Positions 44,960 to 54,623 of a DNA stretch of 64,000 nucleotides are shown piece after piece. The first letter of the stretch is position 1. The number at the start of each line of letters is the position of its first letter. The translations under genes were made by a program, and so were the position numbers. Origin of the DNA: Myxococcus eversor (GTDB lineage Bacteria; Myxococcota; Myxococcia; Myxococcales; Myxococcaceae); NCBI RefSeq assembly GCF_010894455.1, contig NZ_JAAIXY010000006.1:1-64000 (forward strand), given 5' to 3'. Under the pieces are notes generated by a model. The model was not told the origin of the DNA, ran no database searches, and saw only the letters and a list, made by a program, of their open reading frames with translations.

Positions 44960-46747
44960 ATGCCGCCCGACATGCACCCAAGGATTCCCCTCCTCCTCGC
45001 CCTGGCCTGCCTCCTCAGCGCCTGCCCCAAGGGCCCTCCCGCGGACTCCCGGCAGCCCCCCACGGAGGAGCAGCGCCTCACAGAGGATGTGCGCGCGCTG
45101 GCCTCGCGAGCGGAGACGCTGCTGGAGGCGCAGCACCGGCTCGTCTGGGTGTTCTGGACGGAGGGCCGCCACGTGGACGTCTCCGGGACGTACGTGGGGC
45201 AGGAGGACCTCTTCACGCTCGACAACATCCGCAAGGTGGACCGGCTGCGGCAGCTCACGCAGGACCCGCGCGAGGTGCGCGCCCTCACCGCGCTGCACTC
45301 GCACTTCGCCGGCGAGTACCTGTCTCACGCGCTGGCCGAGTACAACGACGCGTCCGCCAACCTGGAGGCCTCCCTCACCTTCACCCTGGACGGCAAGGAG
45401 CTGCGCTACCGGGACTTGGAGCGGCTCCTGGCCAACGAGCGGAGCGCGGCGCGGCGCAAGGCGCTCTACGCGGCGGTGACGCCCCTGTTGGAGCGGCTCA
45501 ACCAGACGCTGCGCCGCAAGGAGGAGCGCGCGGAGGAGCTGGTGAAGACGCTGGGCTTCCCTTCGTACGAGGCCTTCGGCAGCGAGCTGCGACAGGCGGA
45601 CCTGGGCAAGCTGAGCGTGCTGGCGGAGGAGATTCTCCAGGCCACGCAGGCGCCGTACCGGCTGGTGATGGAGCGGCTCGCGCAGCGCGAACTGGGCGTG
45701 CCCTTCAAGGATATCACCCGCGCGGACATCCCCCGGCTGTTCCGCTCGCGTGAAGTCGAGGACGCCTTCCCCAAGGGCGAGTCCCTGCTCAAGGCGCACG
45801 GCACGCTGTCGGGGATGAGCCTGGACCTCGCCGAGCTGAAGAACGTCGCAATCGACGCGAGGGACTTGCCGCGCAAGAACAACCGCCCCCTGGCGCTGTC
45901 GGTGCGCGTGCCGGACGACGTGCGGCTGTCGTTCAAGCCGGGCTCGGGCGTGCTGCACCAGGCGCGCGTGCTGCACGAGTTCGGGCACGCGCTGCACTCG
46001 GCCTTCACGAAGGAGACGCGCTTCGAGCTGGCGCGGCTGGGCAACCCCACGGTGGGCGAGGCGTACTCGTCGCTGTTCGAGGACCTGCTGGAGGACCCGG
46101 TGTGGCTGGAGGAGCACGCGGGCATCAGCGGAGATCAGCGCTCGCAGTTCCTGGCCACCTCCAGCGCGCACAAGCTGTACCTCATCCGCCACGCGGCGGG
46201 CCGGCTGCTGTACCAGTTGGAGCTGCACCGGCGCGTGGAGGTGGACCCGAAGGAGCTGTACCGGCAGGTGATGTCGCGCACGGACGACATCCCGATGACG
46301 GATGAAGACACGGAGCGCTACCTGGTGGACCAGGAGGACTTCTTCCAGTCCGCGGACAGCTTCCGAGCGTGGTTCCTCGCGGGCCAGCTCCAGGCGCAGC
46401 TCAAGGCGCGCTTCGGCCCCGCGTGGTGGCACGCGCCGCAGTCAGGTGAGTTCCTCAAGGCGCTGTGGGCCAAGGGCAACGGCCTGTCCGCGCGCGAGGT
46501 GGCCGAGGCCATCGGCGAGAAGGGCATCGAACCCGACGTGCTGCTGCTGCGCCTGGGCACCACGCTGCAGGTGCCCATCCGGCTGAACCTGGAGGGCGTG
46601 GAGGACAGCATCCTCCCCGCGGCGCCTGGCCTGGAGGGCTTCACCCAGCCCGCGCCACCTCCGGGGCTGGAGGGGTTCACCGCGCCGCAGGGGACGCAGC
46701 AGGGCCCCACGCTGCCGCCCAAGGCGGGCACGGGCGACGGACGGTAG
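44960..46747 (+). CDS. M3-like zinc metallopeptidase lipoprotein
   Basis: 595 residues. Lipoprotein signal PRIPLLLALACLLSAC (ATG 44960; ATG 44972 also possible). A long helical N-terminal part leads to the zinc site HEFGHALHSAF (HExxH), with a likely third ligand in NPTVGEAYSSLFEDLLED, typical of the M3/oligoendopeptidase group. It would cleave peptides in the periplasm or at the outer membrane. The C-terminus contains the short repeat PGLEGFT twice. Flanked downstream by a strong terminator. Confidence 0.75.
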   Translation: MPPDMHPRIPLLLALACLLSACPKGPPADSRQPPTEEQRLTEDVRALASRAETLLEAQHRLVWVFWTEGRHVDVSGTYVGQEDLFTLDNIRKVDRLRQLTQDPREVRALTALHSHFAGEYLSHALAEYNDASANLEASLTFTLDGKELRYRDLERLLANERSAARRKALYAAVTPLLERLNQTLRRKEERAEELVKTLGFPSYEAFGSELRQADLGKLSVLAEEILQATQAPYRLVMERLAQRELGVPFKDITRADIPRLFRSREVEDAFPKGESLLKAHGTLSGMSLDLAELKNVAIDARDLPRKNNRPLALSVRVPDDVRLSFKPGSGVLHQARVLHEFGHALHSAFTKETRFELARLGNPTVGEAYSSLFEDLLEDPVWLEEHAGISGDQRSQFLATSSAHKLYLIRHAAGRLLYQLELHRRVEVDPKELYRQVMSRTDDIPMTDEDTERYLVDQEDFFQSADSFRAWFLAGQLQAQLKARFGPAWWHAPQSGEFLKALWAKGNGLSAREVAEAIGEKGIEPDVLLLRLGTTLQVPIRLNLEGVEDSILPAAPGLEGFTQPAPPPGLEGFTAPQGTQQGPTLPPKAGTGDGR

Positions 46748-46755
46748 AAACACGA

Positions 46756-46787
46756 AGGGCCTCCGCCCACATGGGGACGGAGGCCCT
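46756..46787. terminator. Strong bidirectional hairpin
   Basis: A perfect 10-bp stem AGGGCCTCCG/CGGAGGCCCT with an additional CCC/GGG inside the loop, between the peptidase stop (46747) and the convergent SPFH gene stop (46830). Confidence 0.6.
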
Positions 46788-46829
46788 GTCGATGTGGCGG
46801 GGAGCCGAGTCCCCGCCGTCAGCCAAGGA

Positions 46830-47876
46830 CTACAGGAGCTTCATCAGCTCCGCGCGCTTGGCGTTGTACTCCTCGTCGGAGAGGACGCCCGCGTCCTTCA
46901 GCTCCTTGATTTCCTTCAGGCGCTGCGCGGGGCTGCGCGTGTCGGCGGGAGCCGCCTGCTGCGCGGGCTCCTGGGGGCGCTGCTGCTGGCCCTGCTGGTT
47001 CATGAACTGCTGGGCCATGCCGAAGCCCATGCCCATGCCCATGCCGCCCAGCGCGTTGCCGGAGCCGCTGCCATCGCCGCCCTTGGCCATGCCCTCGGCC
47101 GCGCCCAGCATCGCCTGGCCCTGCGCGTACTGCTGGAAGCCACCGGCCAGCCTCGAGTAGGCGACGTCCTTCGACAGCTTCTTCAGCGTCGCCTCGTCCT
47201 CCTCCTTGATGCTGACATGGAAGTTGCCCAGGCGGACCACGGTCAGGCCGTAGCTGTCCACGTGGGGCTTCATTCCACTGATGACCTCGGTCTCAATCTC
47301 CTCGGTGTACGCACCGCTCGTCACGTCGAGCAGCGGCCAGCGCTTCTTCACCAGCAGCTCGGCGATGCGGTCCTTGGTGACCTTGAGCACCTGGTTCTTG
47401 AACCAGCCCAGCAGCTCCTCATTGCTGGTGCGGCCCATGCCCACCAGACCCACCACGAGCTTCTCCGGGTCCGTCACGCGGATGGAGAAGTCGCCGTAGA
47501 CCATGGTGCCGATGCCAAGGCCCGTCTCCGGATCTCGCGCATCGCCAATGGGCCCGCCGAACTTCACGCCCGCGAACTCGCGGACGGAGACGAAGAAGAC
47601 CTCGGCGACGAAGAGGTTGCCTCCCGTGAACTTCTCCAGGAGCGCGGACAGGAACGGGATGTTGTTCGAGTCGAGCTGGTGACGGCCGGGCCCCAGCTTG
47701 CCCTCGACCTTGCCGTCCTTGACGAAGAGGGCGACCTCGTCCGCGTCGACGGTCAGCTGGGTGAGCATCCGGATGTTGTTCTCCGGATACTTGTAGATGA
47801 TCTCCCCCTTCGCCGTGTCCGCGCGAGCGATGAAGTTGCGCTTCGCCTCACCCTTGATGGTGTCGAAGATACCCAT
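46830..47876 (-). CDS. SPFH-domain protein with C-terminal SHOCT motif
   Basis: 348 residues. An SPFH/virion-core-like domain spans about 25-245 (ALFVKDGKVEGKLGPGRHQL, GTMVYGDFSIRVTDPEKLVV). A Gly/Met/Gln-rich linker (about 255-310) follows, then a SHOCT helix pair, RLKEIKELKDAGVLSDEEYN. Such proteins form membrane-associated oligomers linked to envelope stress in other bacteria; the role here is unknown. Single gene, ATG 47876. Confidence 0.8.
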   Translation of the reverse strand: MGIFDTIKGEAKRNFIARADTAKGEIIYKYPENNIRMLTQLTVDADEVALFVKDGKVEGKLGPGRHQLDSNNIPFLSALLEKFTGGNLFVAEVFFVSVREFAGVKFGGPIGDARDPETGLGIGTMVYGDFSIRVTDPEKLVVGLVGMGRTSNEELLGWFKNQVLKVTKDRIAELLVKKRWPLLDVTSGAYTEEIETEVISGMKPHVDSYGLTVVRLGNFHVSIKEEDEATLKKLSKDVAYSRLAGGFQQYAQGQAMLGAAEGMAKGGDGSGSGNALGGMGMGMGFGMAQQFMNQQGQQQRPQEPAQQAAPADTRSPAQRLKEIKELKDAGVLSDEEYNAKRAELMKLL

Positions 47877-48058
47877 TGCTAGTCAGCGCCTCCGTGGCCG
47901 CCATGGTGGCCGGCAAATCCGCGCCCCCACCCGACCCTCTCTAAGAACATGGCGTCCGCGACGAAAGCGTGCCCGCTTTCCGCCCGTCAGCCCTCCCCGG
48001 AAGATGCCAGTTTCACTGGCCATTGCCTAGCCGCTCGCCCTCCAGACGGCCTTGGGAT

Positions 48059-48084
48059 GGCCTCCGGTGGACGGGTGGGAGGCC
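48059..48084 (-). terminator. Hairpin downstream of the ABC permease gene
   Basis: GGCCTCC/GGAGGCC 7-bp stem with a 12-base loop, 20 bases past the permease stop on the minus strand. No T-run. Confidence 0.35.
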
Positions 48085-48104
48085 CGCCAGGGCCCCCGGG
48101 GAGT

Positions 48105-48905
48105 TCAGCCCCAGCGGCTGATCAGGCGCTCGCGGTCCAGCAGGCGGATGCTGGCGACGAGGAGCACCGCGTCCAGCACCAGCACCACCGCGCCTTGAAG
48201 CGCGTAGAAGCCCAGCCCGGCCTTCAGGACGCCCGCCACCTGCCCGCCCACCATGCCGACGAGCGGCAGGACGACGAGTGCGGAAATCTGCTGCGCCATG
48301 CGGGCCTCGCTCACCCGGGCGGAGATGAGCACCGCGACGCCGTTGCCGAAGAAGGCGAACAGCGGGGCAATCACCAGCACGCCGAAGGTCCACAGGGCGT
48401 TGGGCATCAGCGGCCCCTGCACCAGGGGCCAGGCGACGATGTCCACGCCCACGCAGAAGACGATGAAGGCCACCCAGGTAATCACCACCGCGGGCACCAG
48501 CGCCGCCAGGCTCTTGCCCGCCACCAGTTCCGCGGCCGTCACCGGCGAGGCGAGCAGTGGCTCCAGCGTGCGCCGCTCCTTCTCGCCCGCGACACTCTGC
48601 GAGGCGATGAGGATGGGCACGAAGACGGGCATGACGAGGAACAGGCCGAACCAGTCGGTGAGCGTCTTGTCGATGAGGAAGCGCGCCGCGCTGGCACCCA
48701 ACGGCAGCGTGGGGTCATAGAACTGCGCCACGCTGCGCAGGTCGGCGCTGTTGGGCGTGTTGACGTACGTCCACACGACGACGATGGGCACCAGCACCAT
48801 GACGGCCGGCAGCACCGCCATGGAGACGAGCAGCCCCACGTTCTTGCGCAGGTCCAGGAAGTCCTTCCAGAACACGGCCAGGGCTCGACGCGGACGGAAT
48901 GCCAT
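48105..48905 (-). CDS. ABC-2 type transporter permease
   Basis: 266 residues, six predicted helices. MAFRPRRALAVFWKDFLDLR, the periplasmic loop after TM1, and the ABC-2 signature ASQSVAGEKERRTLEPLLAS before TM3 identify a NatB/ABC-2 exporter subunit. It follows its ATPase gene by three bases. The substrate is unknown; the genomic link to a lipid-linked sugar transferase hints at envelope material. Confidence 0.85.
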   Translation of the reverse strand: MAFRPRRALAVFWKDFLDLRKNVGLLVSMAVLPAVMVLVPIVVVWTYVNTPNSADLRSVAQFYDPTLPLGASAARFLIDKTLTDWFGLFLVMPVFVPILIASQSVAGEKERRTLEPLLASPVTAAELVAGKSLAALVPAVVITWVAFIVFCVGVDIVAWPLVQGPLMPNALWTFGVLVIAPLFAFFGNGVAVLISARVSEARMAQQISALVVLPLVGMVGGQVAGVLKAGLGFYALQGAVVLVLDAVLLVASIRLLDRERLISRWG

Positions 48906-48908
48906 GGC

Positions 48909-49826
48909 TCAAGCGCCCTCTTCACGAAGCAGGTCCAGGTACACCTCTTCCAGCGGACGCTGCGCCGGCACCGCGCTGTGCACGCGCGCGCCCGCGCCCA
49001 CCAGGCACGCCAGCACGTCCGGCGCGTGGGCCTCGTCCTCCAGCATGACGCGCAGCCGCATCCCTTCCGCCAGCACGTTGGGCGCGAAGGGCAGCGCCGC
49101 CAGGACATTGCGGAAGCGCTCCGCCTCCCCGTCCACCCGCACGTCCAGCGCCTGTCCGGAGCGCCGCAACTCCCGCACCGGCCCCATCAAGAGAAGCCGC
49201 TTCTTCACCACCGCGACGCGCTCACACAGCCGCTCCACCTCCGAGAGGTTGTGCGAGCACAGGACAATCGTGCGCCCCTCCGACGCGAGCTCGGCCACCG
49301 CGTCGCGCACCGTGCGCGCGGACTCCGGGTCCAGGCCACTGGTGGGCTCGTCCAGGAAGATGACGCGCGGGTCGTGCACCAGCGTGCGGACGATGGCGAG
49401 CTTCTGGCGCATGCCCTTGGAGAAGCCGCCCACGGGCTCCTCCTCGCGGCCGCCCAGGCCGAAGCGCTCCAGGTAGTGCTGCGTGCGCGGCCAGGCCTTG
49501 GCCTCGTCCAGTTCGTGCAGCTTCATGAAGAAGCGCAGGTTCTCCCGGGCGGTGAGCCGCTCGTAGAGGCCGGGCTGTTCGGTGAGCAGGCCCACCACCT
49601 TGCGCAGCCCCTCGCCGTCGCGGTCCGCGCGGTGGCCCCACACCACGGCCTCGCCCTCGGAGGGGCTCAAAAGGCCGGTGAGCATGCGCACCGTCGTCGT
49701 CTTCCCGGCGCCGTTGGGGCCGAGCAGACCGAACACCTCGCCGGGCCGCACGTGGAAGGTGAGCCCCTCCACGGCGACGCGGTCTCCGAAGCGCTTGCCC
49801 AGTCCCCGGACGTCGATGCCACTCAA
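48909..49826 (-). CDS. ABC transporter ATP-binding protein
   Basis: 305 residues. Walker A GPNGAGKTT, ABC signature FSKGMRQKLA, Walker B RVIFLDEPTSGLD and switch His (SHNLSEVERL) are all present. The best start is TTG 49826 (MSGIDVRGLG), which overlaps the TGA of the glycosyltransferase gene (TTGA); no ATG or GTG in frame fits. The C-terminal domain after residue 215 is of the NatA/CcmA type. Partner is the permease at 48105. Confidence 0.87.
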   Translation of the reverse strand: MSGIDVRGLGKRFGDRVAVEGLTFHVRPGEVFGLLGPNGAGKTTTVRMLTGLLSPSEGEAVVWGHRADRDGEGLRKVVGLLTEQPGLYERLTARENLRFFMKLHELDEAKAWPRTQHYLERFGLGGREEEPVGGFSKGMRQKLAIVRTLVHDPRVIFLDEPTSGLDPESARTVRDAVAELASEGRTIVLCSHNLSEVERLCERVAVVKKRLLLMGPVRELRRSGQALDVRVDGEAERFRNVLAALPFAPNVLAEGMRLRVMLEDEAHAPDVLACLVGAGARVHSAVPAQRPLEEVYLDLLREEGA

Positions 49827-52132
49827 TCGATGGTCACCAGGACGAACTTGTTGTTGATGTCCTTGTCCACCGGGGTGACGACCTTGTCCGAGCCCACCGC
49901 GCTGCGCAGCGAGTTGAGCATCTTCTGCTCGGCGAGCACCCACTCGCGGCCGGGCCGCGCGACGAGCGTGCGCAGCTTCGCGTTGTAGTCACCGCTGCGG
50001 TACTGCTCCACGGTGTTGCTGGAGTAGAGCGTCTCGCCGCGCCAGTTCATCAGGTACGCGACGATGGGCTCGCCTTCCTGGCGCTGCGAGTAGTACCGCC
50101 AGAAGAGGTCGCGCTGCGTCCAGTGGTGGGACAGGTCCACCCAGTGGTTCCAGTTGAACCAGAGGGCGAAGCCAGCGGCCAGCATCCAGAAGGTGCCGAA
50201 CAGCATCACCCGCGCCCGCATCAGCGTGGCCACGACGGCCATGGCCCCCGTCACAGCGAAGACGAAGCCCAGCGCGCCCTTGATGTTGACGGGCTCCGAC
50301 AGCGAGCGAAGCAGCGAGTCATCCCCCGCGGGGTTCTTGAAGCCGCGCACCGCCAGCGCCACGCCCGCCAGCGCGAGCACCCCGGCCAGGGCCTGGAGCG
50401 ACACGCGCCCTTCCGTGTTCGGGCGCATGGACTGCCACCCGAGGAAGCCGCCCACCACCGCCACCGCCACGCCCACCAGCCCCGTCGCGGACACCTTCGC
50501 GCCGGACGCCACCGCGGTCAGCGTGGCCACGCCGGCCAGCAACATGAGCAGCGCCACCGCGCGCGAGCCCGGCGTCACCTTCTCCCGCGTCTTGGGCGAG
50601 AAGGCCTCGAACGACAGGTAGACGCCGAAGGCGAGCAGCACCAGCGTGACGAGGTCGCCGGTCCACAGCGCGCGAGAGAAGAACGCGATGGGCTTGGTGA
50701 CGAGCTCCTGCGGATAGGGCCGGTCGTAGTTGTAGACGAACAGGTCGGTGAAGTTCTTCGGGTTCTCCGCCAGGTCCTTGCCGACGAGCACGAAGAGGAC
50801 CAGGCCGAAGATGAGGCTCACCGCGTGCGCGGAGATGCCCTCCTCCCACAGCCGGTCGATGAACAACGCGATGAGGACCGCGAGGCCGGGCAGGACGGGG
50901 AAGACGTAGTGGTGGAACTTGGTGGCGCTGGAGGCCAGCAGCCAGAAGGAGAAGGCCACCCACACCACGGCGATGATGGCCAGGTGGTCCGCCTTCTTCT
51001 CCGAGCGCAGCTTCAGCTTCGCGACGATGGCGAAGGCGCCGGGCAGCAGGGCCACCCAGGGGAAGATGCCGAAGCCCCCCTGCTCGATGAAGTAGATGAA
51101 CGTGCCACCCGGCGTGGTGGTGTGCACGCCCGCGGTGAGGCGGTTGAGGTGGTCGTGGACGAAGAAGCGGTACCAGAAGAGCTTGCCCTCGTCGTCCACG
51201 CTCTTGAAGAGGGACATCACCACGTACCAGGGCGCGGCCACCGCGAAGAAGACGAGGATGCCCGTGCCCAGGTGCATCTTGTGCATCTGCGCCCACAGCA
51301 CCGGCATGGGCTGGCGGCCCTCGCGCACGTCCTTGCGGAAGCCTCCGTCCGTCAGCCAGCGCAGGTGCGCATCCAGGCTCGGCCCGTCCCAGGGCATGAC
51401 GGCCAGGCCCGCGTAGAGGATGAGGATGACGGCGGGAAGGCCCACGCCCAACAGGCCCTTGGCCAGCGTGGACAGGCCCGCGAAGAAATAGAAGCCGTAC
51501 CACCACGCGGCGCGGTGCTTCGTCGTGTCATCCAACTGGCCGATGAGCGCGCACGCCATCGCGCAGACGAACGTGGTGACGAAGGGCGTGTCCGTCACCG
51601 TCTGCCGGGTGAGCAGGAAGTACAGCGGCATGGTGGCCAGCACGAAGCCGGTGGCCAGGCCCGCGCGGCGGTTCACCACACGAGAAACGGCCAGGGACAG
51701 GAGCGTCACGGCGGTGATGCTCAGCGCCACGAAGGGCACCCGCATGCCCCACTCGGTGTACAGCCCGAGCTGGCCTCCCGAGCGCACCGTGCCCACCACC
51801 TGCATGCCCAGCGCCTGCATCCACATGGTCAGCGGCGGCTTGGAGAAGAACCACGCGTTCTCCCAGAAGGGATACAGGTAGTCGCGGCGGACGATCATCA
51901 TCCGCGCCACTTCGCCGTAGTGGGTCTCCCAGCAGTCCCACAGCCCCACCGCGCCCAGGTAGGGCAGGAAGAGCAGCCCCGCGAAGAAGGCCGTGGACAA
52001 CACCGTCCGAGTCGTCGCGGAGAGCGAAAGCCACCGCTGCATCCACCGCGCGGAGAAGGTCTCCTTGCCGAGAATCGCCTCGGCGAAGGTCTGCTCTCGC
52101 TGCTGCTCCTGCTGTTCGCCGTCGCTCGCCAC
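49823..52132 (-). CDS. ArnT/PMT-family lipid-linked glycosyltransferase
   Basis: 769 residues with about 15 helices. The first periplasmic loop carries WDCWETHYGEVARMMIVRRD with acidic residues in the catalytic position of GT39/GT83 enzymes, followed by WENAWFFSKPPLTMWMQALG. Such enzymes move sugars from polyprenyl phosphate onto lipid A, protein or other acceptors. GTG 52132 has AAGGAG ten bases before it and was chosen over an upstream start. Its stop overlaps the ABC ATPase start. Confidence 0.78.
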   Translation of the reverse strand: MASDGEQQEQQREQTFAEAILGKETFSARWMQRWLSLSATTRTVLSTAFFAGLLFLPYLGAVGLWDCWETHYGEVARMMIVRRDYLYPFWENAWFFSKPPLTMWMQALGMQVVGTVRSGGQLGLYTEWGMRVPFVALSITAVTLLSLAVSRVVNRRAGLATGFVLATMPLYFLLTRQTVTDTPFVTTFVCAMACALIGQLDDTTKHRAAWWYGFYFFAGLSTLAKGLLGVGLPAVILILYAGLAVMPWDGPSLDAHLRWLTDGGFRKDVREGRQPMPVLWAQMHKMHLGTGILVFFAVAAPWYVVMSLFKSVDDEGKLFWYRFFVHDHLNRLTAGVHTTTPGGTFIYFIEQGGFGIFPWVALLPGAFAIVAKLKLRSEKKADHLAIIAVVWVAFSFWLLASSATKFHHYVFPVLPGLAVLIALFIDRLWEEGISAHAVSLIFGLVLFVLVGKDLAENPKNFTDLFVYNYDRPYPQELVTKPIAFFSRALWTGDLVTLVLLAFGVYLSFEAFSPKTREKVTPGSRAVALLMLLAGVATLTAVASGAKVSATGLVGVAVAVVGGFLGWQSMRPNTEGRVSLQALAGVLALAGVALAVRGFKNPAGDDSLLRSLSEPVNIKGALGFVFAVTGAMAVVATLMRARVMLFGTFWMLAAGFALWFNWNHWVDLSHHWTQRDLFWRYYSQRQEGEPIVAYLMNWRGETLYSSNTVEQYRSGDYNAKLRTLVARPGREWVLAEQKMLNSLRSAVGSDKVVTPVDKDINNKFVLVTID

Positions 52133-52369
52133 GGGTGAAGGGCTCCTTGAGTCGTTTCGGGCGGTTGCCTGCGCACCACGGGCAGGACGCGGCCTTATAT
52201 CCCCGCCACCCCCGCCGGTCGACCTCCTCTGGAGGCACAGCGTGAGGCAGCGTGCGCGCCATTGTGCAGGAGCCTGCACGGAGGTGGGAGGCCCACATGC
52301 AGAGAGCCCGCTGGGGGAGCGGGGGCACGGGCCTTGTATTGCCCGCCCCCGTCCAGTTTCGGAGGCTCC

Positions 52370-53629
52370 ATGCTCGTATCAGCGGTGACGTTGGGTTGTG
52401 CCCTGCTCCTGGGGCAGGTCGAGGGCGGTCCGCCCGCTGAGGTCGTCCCCACCGAGGACGCCCGCGTCGAGGTCGCCCCTCCCATCCTTCAGCCAGCCGC
52501 CGTGCCGCTGCCCTTCCAGGACGCGGAGCGCCCCGTGTTGTGCCTCACGTTGCCGCCCACGCCGGCCGTGCCCTCGGGACTGTGGCGCGCGCAGTGCGAC
52601 TTCGAGCAACGGAGGTGTCTCGTCACTCCCGGCTACGAACTGGATGCCGACGGCCAGGAGACGGAGCGCTTCCTGGAGCGGGTCCGCGCCTGCGTCCCGG
52701 AGGAGGCCGCGCCCGTCCCGAACGCGGAGCTGTTCACGTATCGGCTGGAGCCGGCCATCGCCGACGCGCCGCCGGGCTGGTACCGCGATGAGCGCGGTCG
52801 GGTGATGCAGTTCAACTTCGATTTGAACCGGCGCGTCTGGTTGGGTGGCGCGTGGAGCCCGCTGTGGCCCGGTGACGAGGCGCGCGAGGACCGCGTGCGC
52901 CTGGACTTCGGCATCGCGCTGGAGGTGGCCGAGCGCAAGCGGCTGCACCGGCTGCACTTCCTGGAGACGGACCTCTCACTCGGCGAGCCCTCCATCGACT
53001 TCACGATGATGCGCTACGACTTCAGCGTCGAGCGCGACGAGCCGCTGTTCCGGGTGACGACCTTCTTCGGCGAGCCGCGACGCCACGACATCAGCATCAA
53101 CCTGGGCGTGTGGATGGAGGCGCTCCACGTGGAGGACCTGGAGCGCGGAGATGCCCGGGGTGGGTTCCTCACCTGGGGCACCCTGCACGCCGCCTTGGAC
53201 TTGTGGCACTCACGCGACATGGTGTCGTACGTGCGCGTGCGCGCGGGCCCCTCCGCGGAGCGCGACTACGAGAACGGCGTCACCACGCTGGTGCCCGGCG
53301 CGGCGCTCGAAGGCAACCTGACGCTGGACAGGGATGGGTTCCACCACCTGCGCTTCGGCGCGGAGGCGGAGAAGGTGCTCCTGTCGCGCGAGGTGGAGGG
53401 CCGTCCGCTCAGGCCCGAGCGGCTCAGGCTCTCCGCGGGTTACGAGCTCATCCTGCTGGCCATCAACGACCAGCCGCTGAGCCTGGTCGCGGATGCGCGA
53501 GGGACGTGGCGCAACGACATCGCCTTCCTGCCGGAGCGCTGGGAGTGGTCCGCCTCGGCGGGCCTGCGCTTCTCGCTGTGGGCCCCCGCGCGCCGCTCCG
53601 CGCCCCTGGCCGAAAAGGCCCGGGATTGA
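52370..53629 (+). CDS. Exported protein of unknown function, probable outer-membrane or surface location
   Basis: 419 residues from ATG 52370 with GGAGG upstream. Signal-like N-terminus (MLVSAVTLGCALLLGQVEG), a region with four Cys (LCLTLPP, QCDFEQRRCLV, RACVPE) and a C-terminal half made of alternating hydrophobic strands (LDFGIALEVAERKRLHRLHF, YELILLAINDQPLSLVADA, SASAGLRFSLW) suggestive of a beta-barrel. It appears distantly related to the next gene. Divergent from the glycosyltransferase operon. Confidence 0.6.
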   Translation: MLVSAVTLGCALLLGQVEGGPPAEVVPTEDARVEVAPPILQPAAVPLPFQDAERPVLCLTLPPTPAVPSGLWRAQCDFEQRRCLVTPGYELDADGQETERFLERVRACVPEEAAPVPNAELFTYRLEPAIADAPPGWYRDERGRVMQFNFDLNRRVWLGGAWSPLWPGDEAREDRVRLDFGIALEVAERKRLHRLHFLETDLSLGEPSIDFTMMRYDFSVERDEPLFRVTTFFGEPRRHDISINLGVWMEALHVEDLERGDARGGFLTWGTLHAALDLWHSRDMVSYVRVRAGPSAERDYENGVTTLVPGAALEGNLTLDRDGFHHLRFGAEAEKVLLSREVEGRPLRPERLRLSAGYELILLAINDQPLSLVADARGTWRNDIAFLPERWEWSASAGLRFSLWAPARRSAPLAEKARD

Positions 53630-53631
53630 CC

Positions 53632-54507
53632 GTGCTCGCGCTTGGACTCGCATTGCTCCTGGCCTCGGCGCCAGGCGCGGGCCCTCCGCCACCGGACCCG
53701 TGTCACTCCACGGACTCAACGGGCGAGCAGTTCCCCATCTGCTTCGACCCGGGAGACGGTTGGGTGGTGGGCACGGGCGCGACGGTGCGCGACGGCGTGG
53801 GGACCCTGACGCTGCACTCGAGCGTGCGCATCCGCACCGGCCGCACCAGCCGCAGCAAGGGCACGCCCTGGTTCACCAACCATCGACTCCTCGGCGTGGA
53901 CCTCTGGGATGGCGAGCGGCGCGGCTTTGGCTTCACCGCCTATGACGGACTGCTGCGTCGCCACCTGGAGGAGGGCTTCATCCTGATTCCCACCGCGCGC
54001 CCGGTGCGCATCCCCTTCCCGTTCGACGTGACGGTGGCGCTGCGCGCGGCGAGCCTGGAGCGGCGCGAGTGGGAAGGCTCGGGGTGGACCTTGGAGACGG
54101 GGCGCATGGGGCTCCTCGTCGACCCGTTGCGCTCGGAGACGGGGCGCGCCTGGTTCGGCTTCGGCCCGGTGGCGAGCCACACGCTGCGCCACGCGGGAGA
54201 CACCACCGAGCACGCGCTGTCCCCCTTCACCTCGCTGATGTTCGACCTGGGCCTGGAGAGCGATGACGGACTGTGGGCGCTGCGCGCGTCGGGACTCGCG
54301 GGGTGGACCTTGGGGCTCGAGGGCGGCACGGATTTCCGCGCCCACGCCGACGCCTCGCTGGAGCGCGTGTTCCTCGCCGTGGCGGACCAGCCCGTGGCGC
54401 TGCGACTCTCCGGAGGCTACGTCCTGGGTGACGCGGGCCTCATGCGCCGTGACGAGTGGACGCTCGGCGTGGGCCTGGTGGTGCGTGCCTTCAGCGCGCG
54501 ATGGTGA
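53632..54507 (+). CDS. Exported beta-rich protein, likely paralogue of the preceding gene
   Basis: 291 residues from GTG 53632 (TTG 53626, overlapping the upstream stop, also possible). Signal peptide VLALGLALLLASAPGAG, one early Cys pair, then strand-rich sequence with ERRGFGFTAYDGLLRRHLEE and a C-terminal block FLAVADQPVALRLSGGYVLG that parallels LLAINDQPLSLVADARGTW at the end of the previous protein. Both end in an aromatic/basic strand, as barrel proteins do. Two bases separate the genes. Function unknown. Confidence 0.55.
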   Translation: MLALGLALLLASAPGAGPPPPDPCHSTDSTGEQFPICFDPGDGWVVGTGATVRDGVGTLTLHSSVRIRTGRTSRSKGTPWFTNHRLLGVDLWDGERRGFGFTAYDGLLRRHLEEGFILIPTARPVRIPFPFDVTVALRAASLERREWEGSGWTLETGRMGLLVDPLRSETGRAWFGFGPVASHTLRHAGDTTEHALSPFTSLMFDLGLESDDGLWALRASGLAGWTLGLEGGTDFRAHADASLERVFLAVADQPVALRLSGGYVLGDAGLMRRDEWTLGVGLVVRAFSARW

Positions 54508-54623
54508 GTCCGCCGAGCCCCAAGCTCGGGGGTTTCCTGATATCGAGGCACCGTCAGCCGGGGCACTCGAGGGCGTCGCTGGGGAGCCCTGGCCCTCGCC
54601 GGTGGCGAGGAAGGAGGTCCGTC

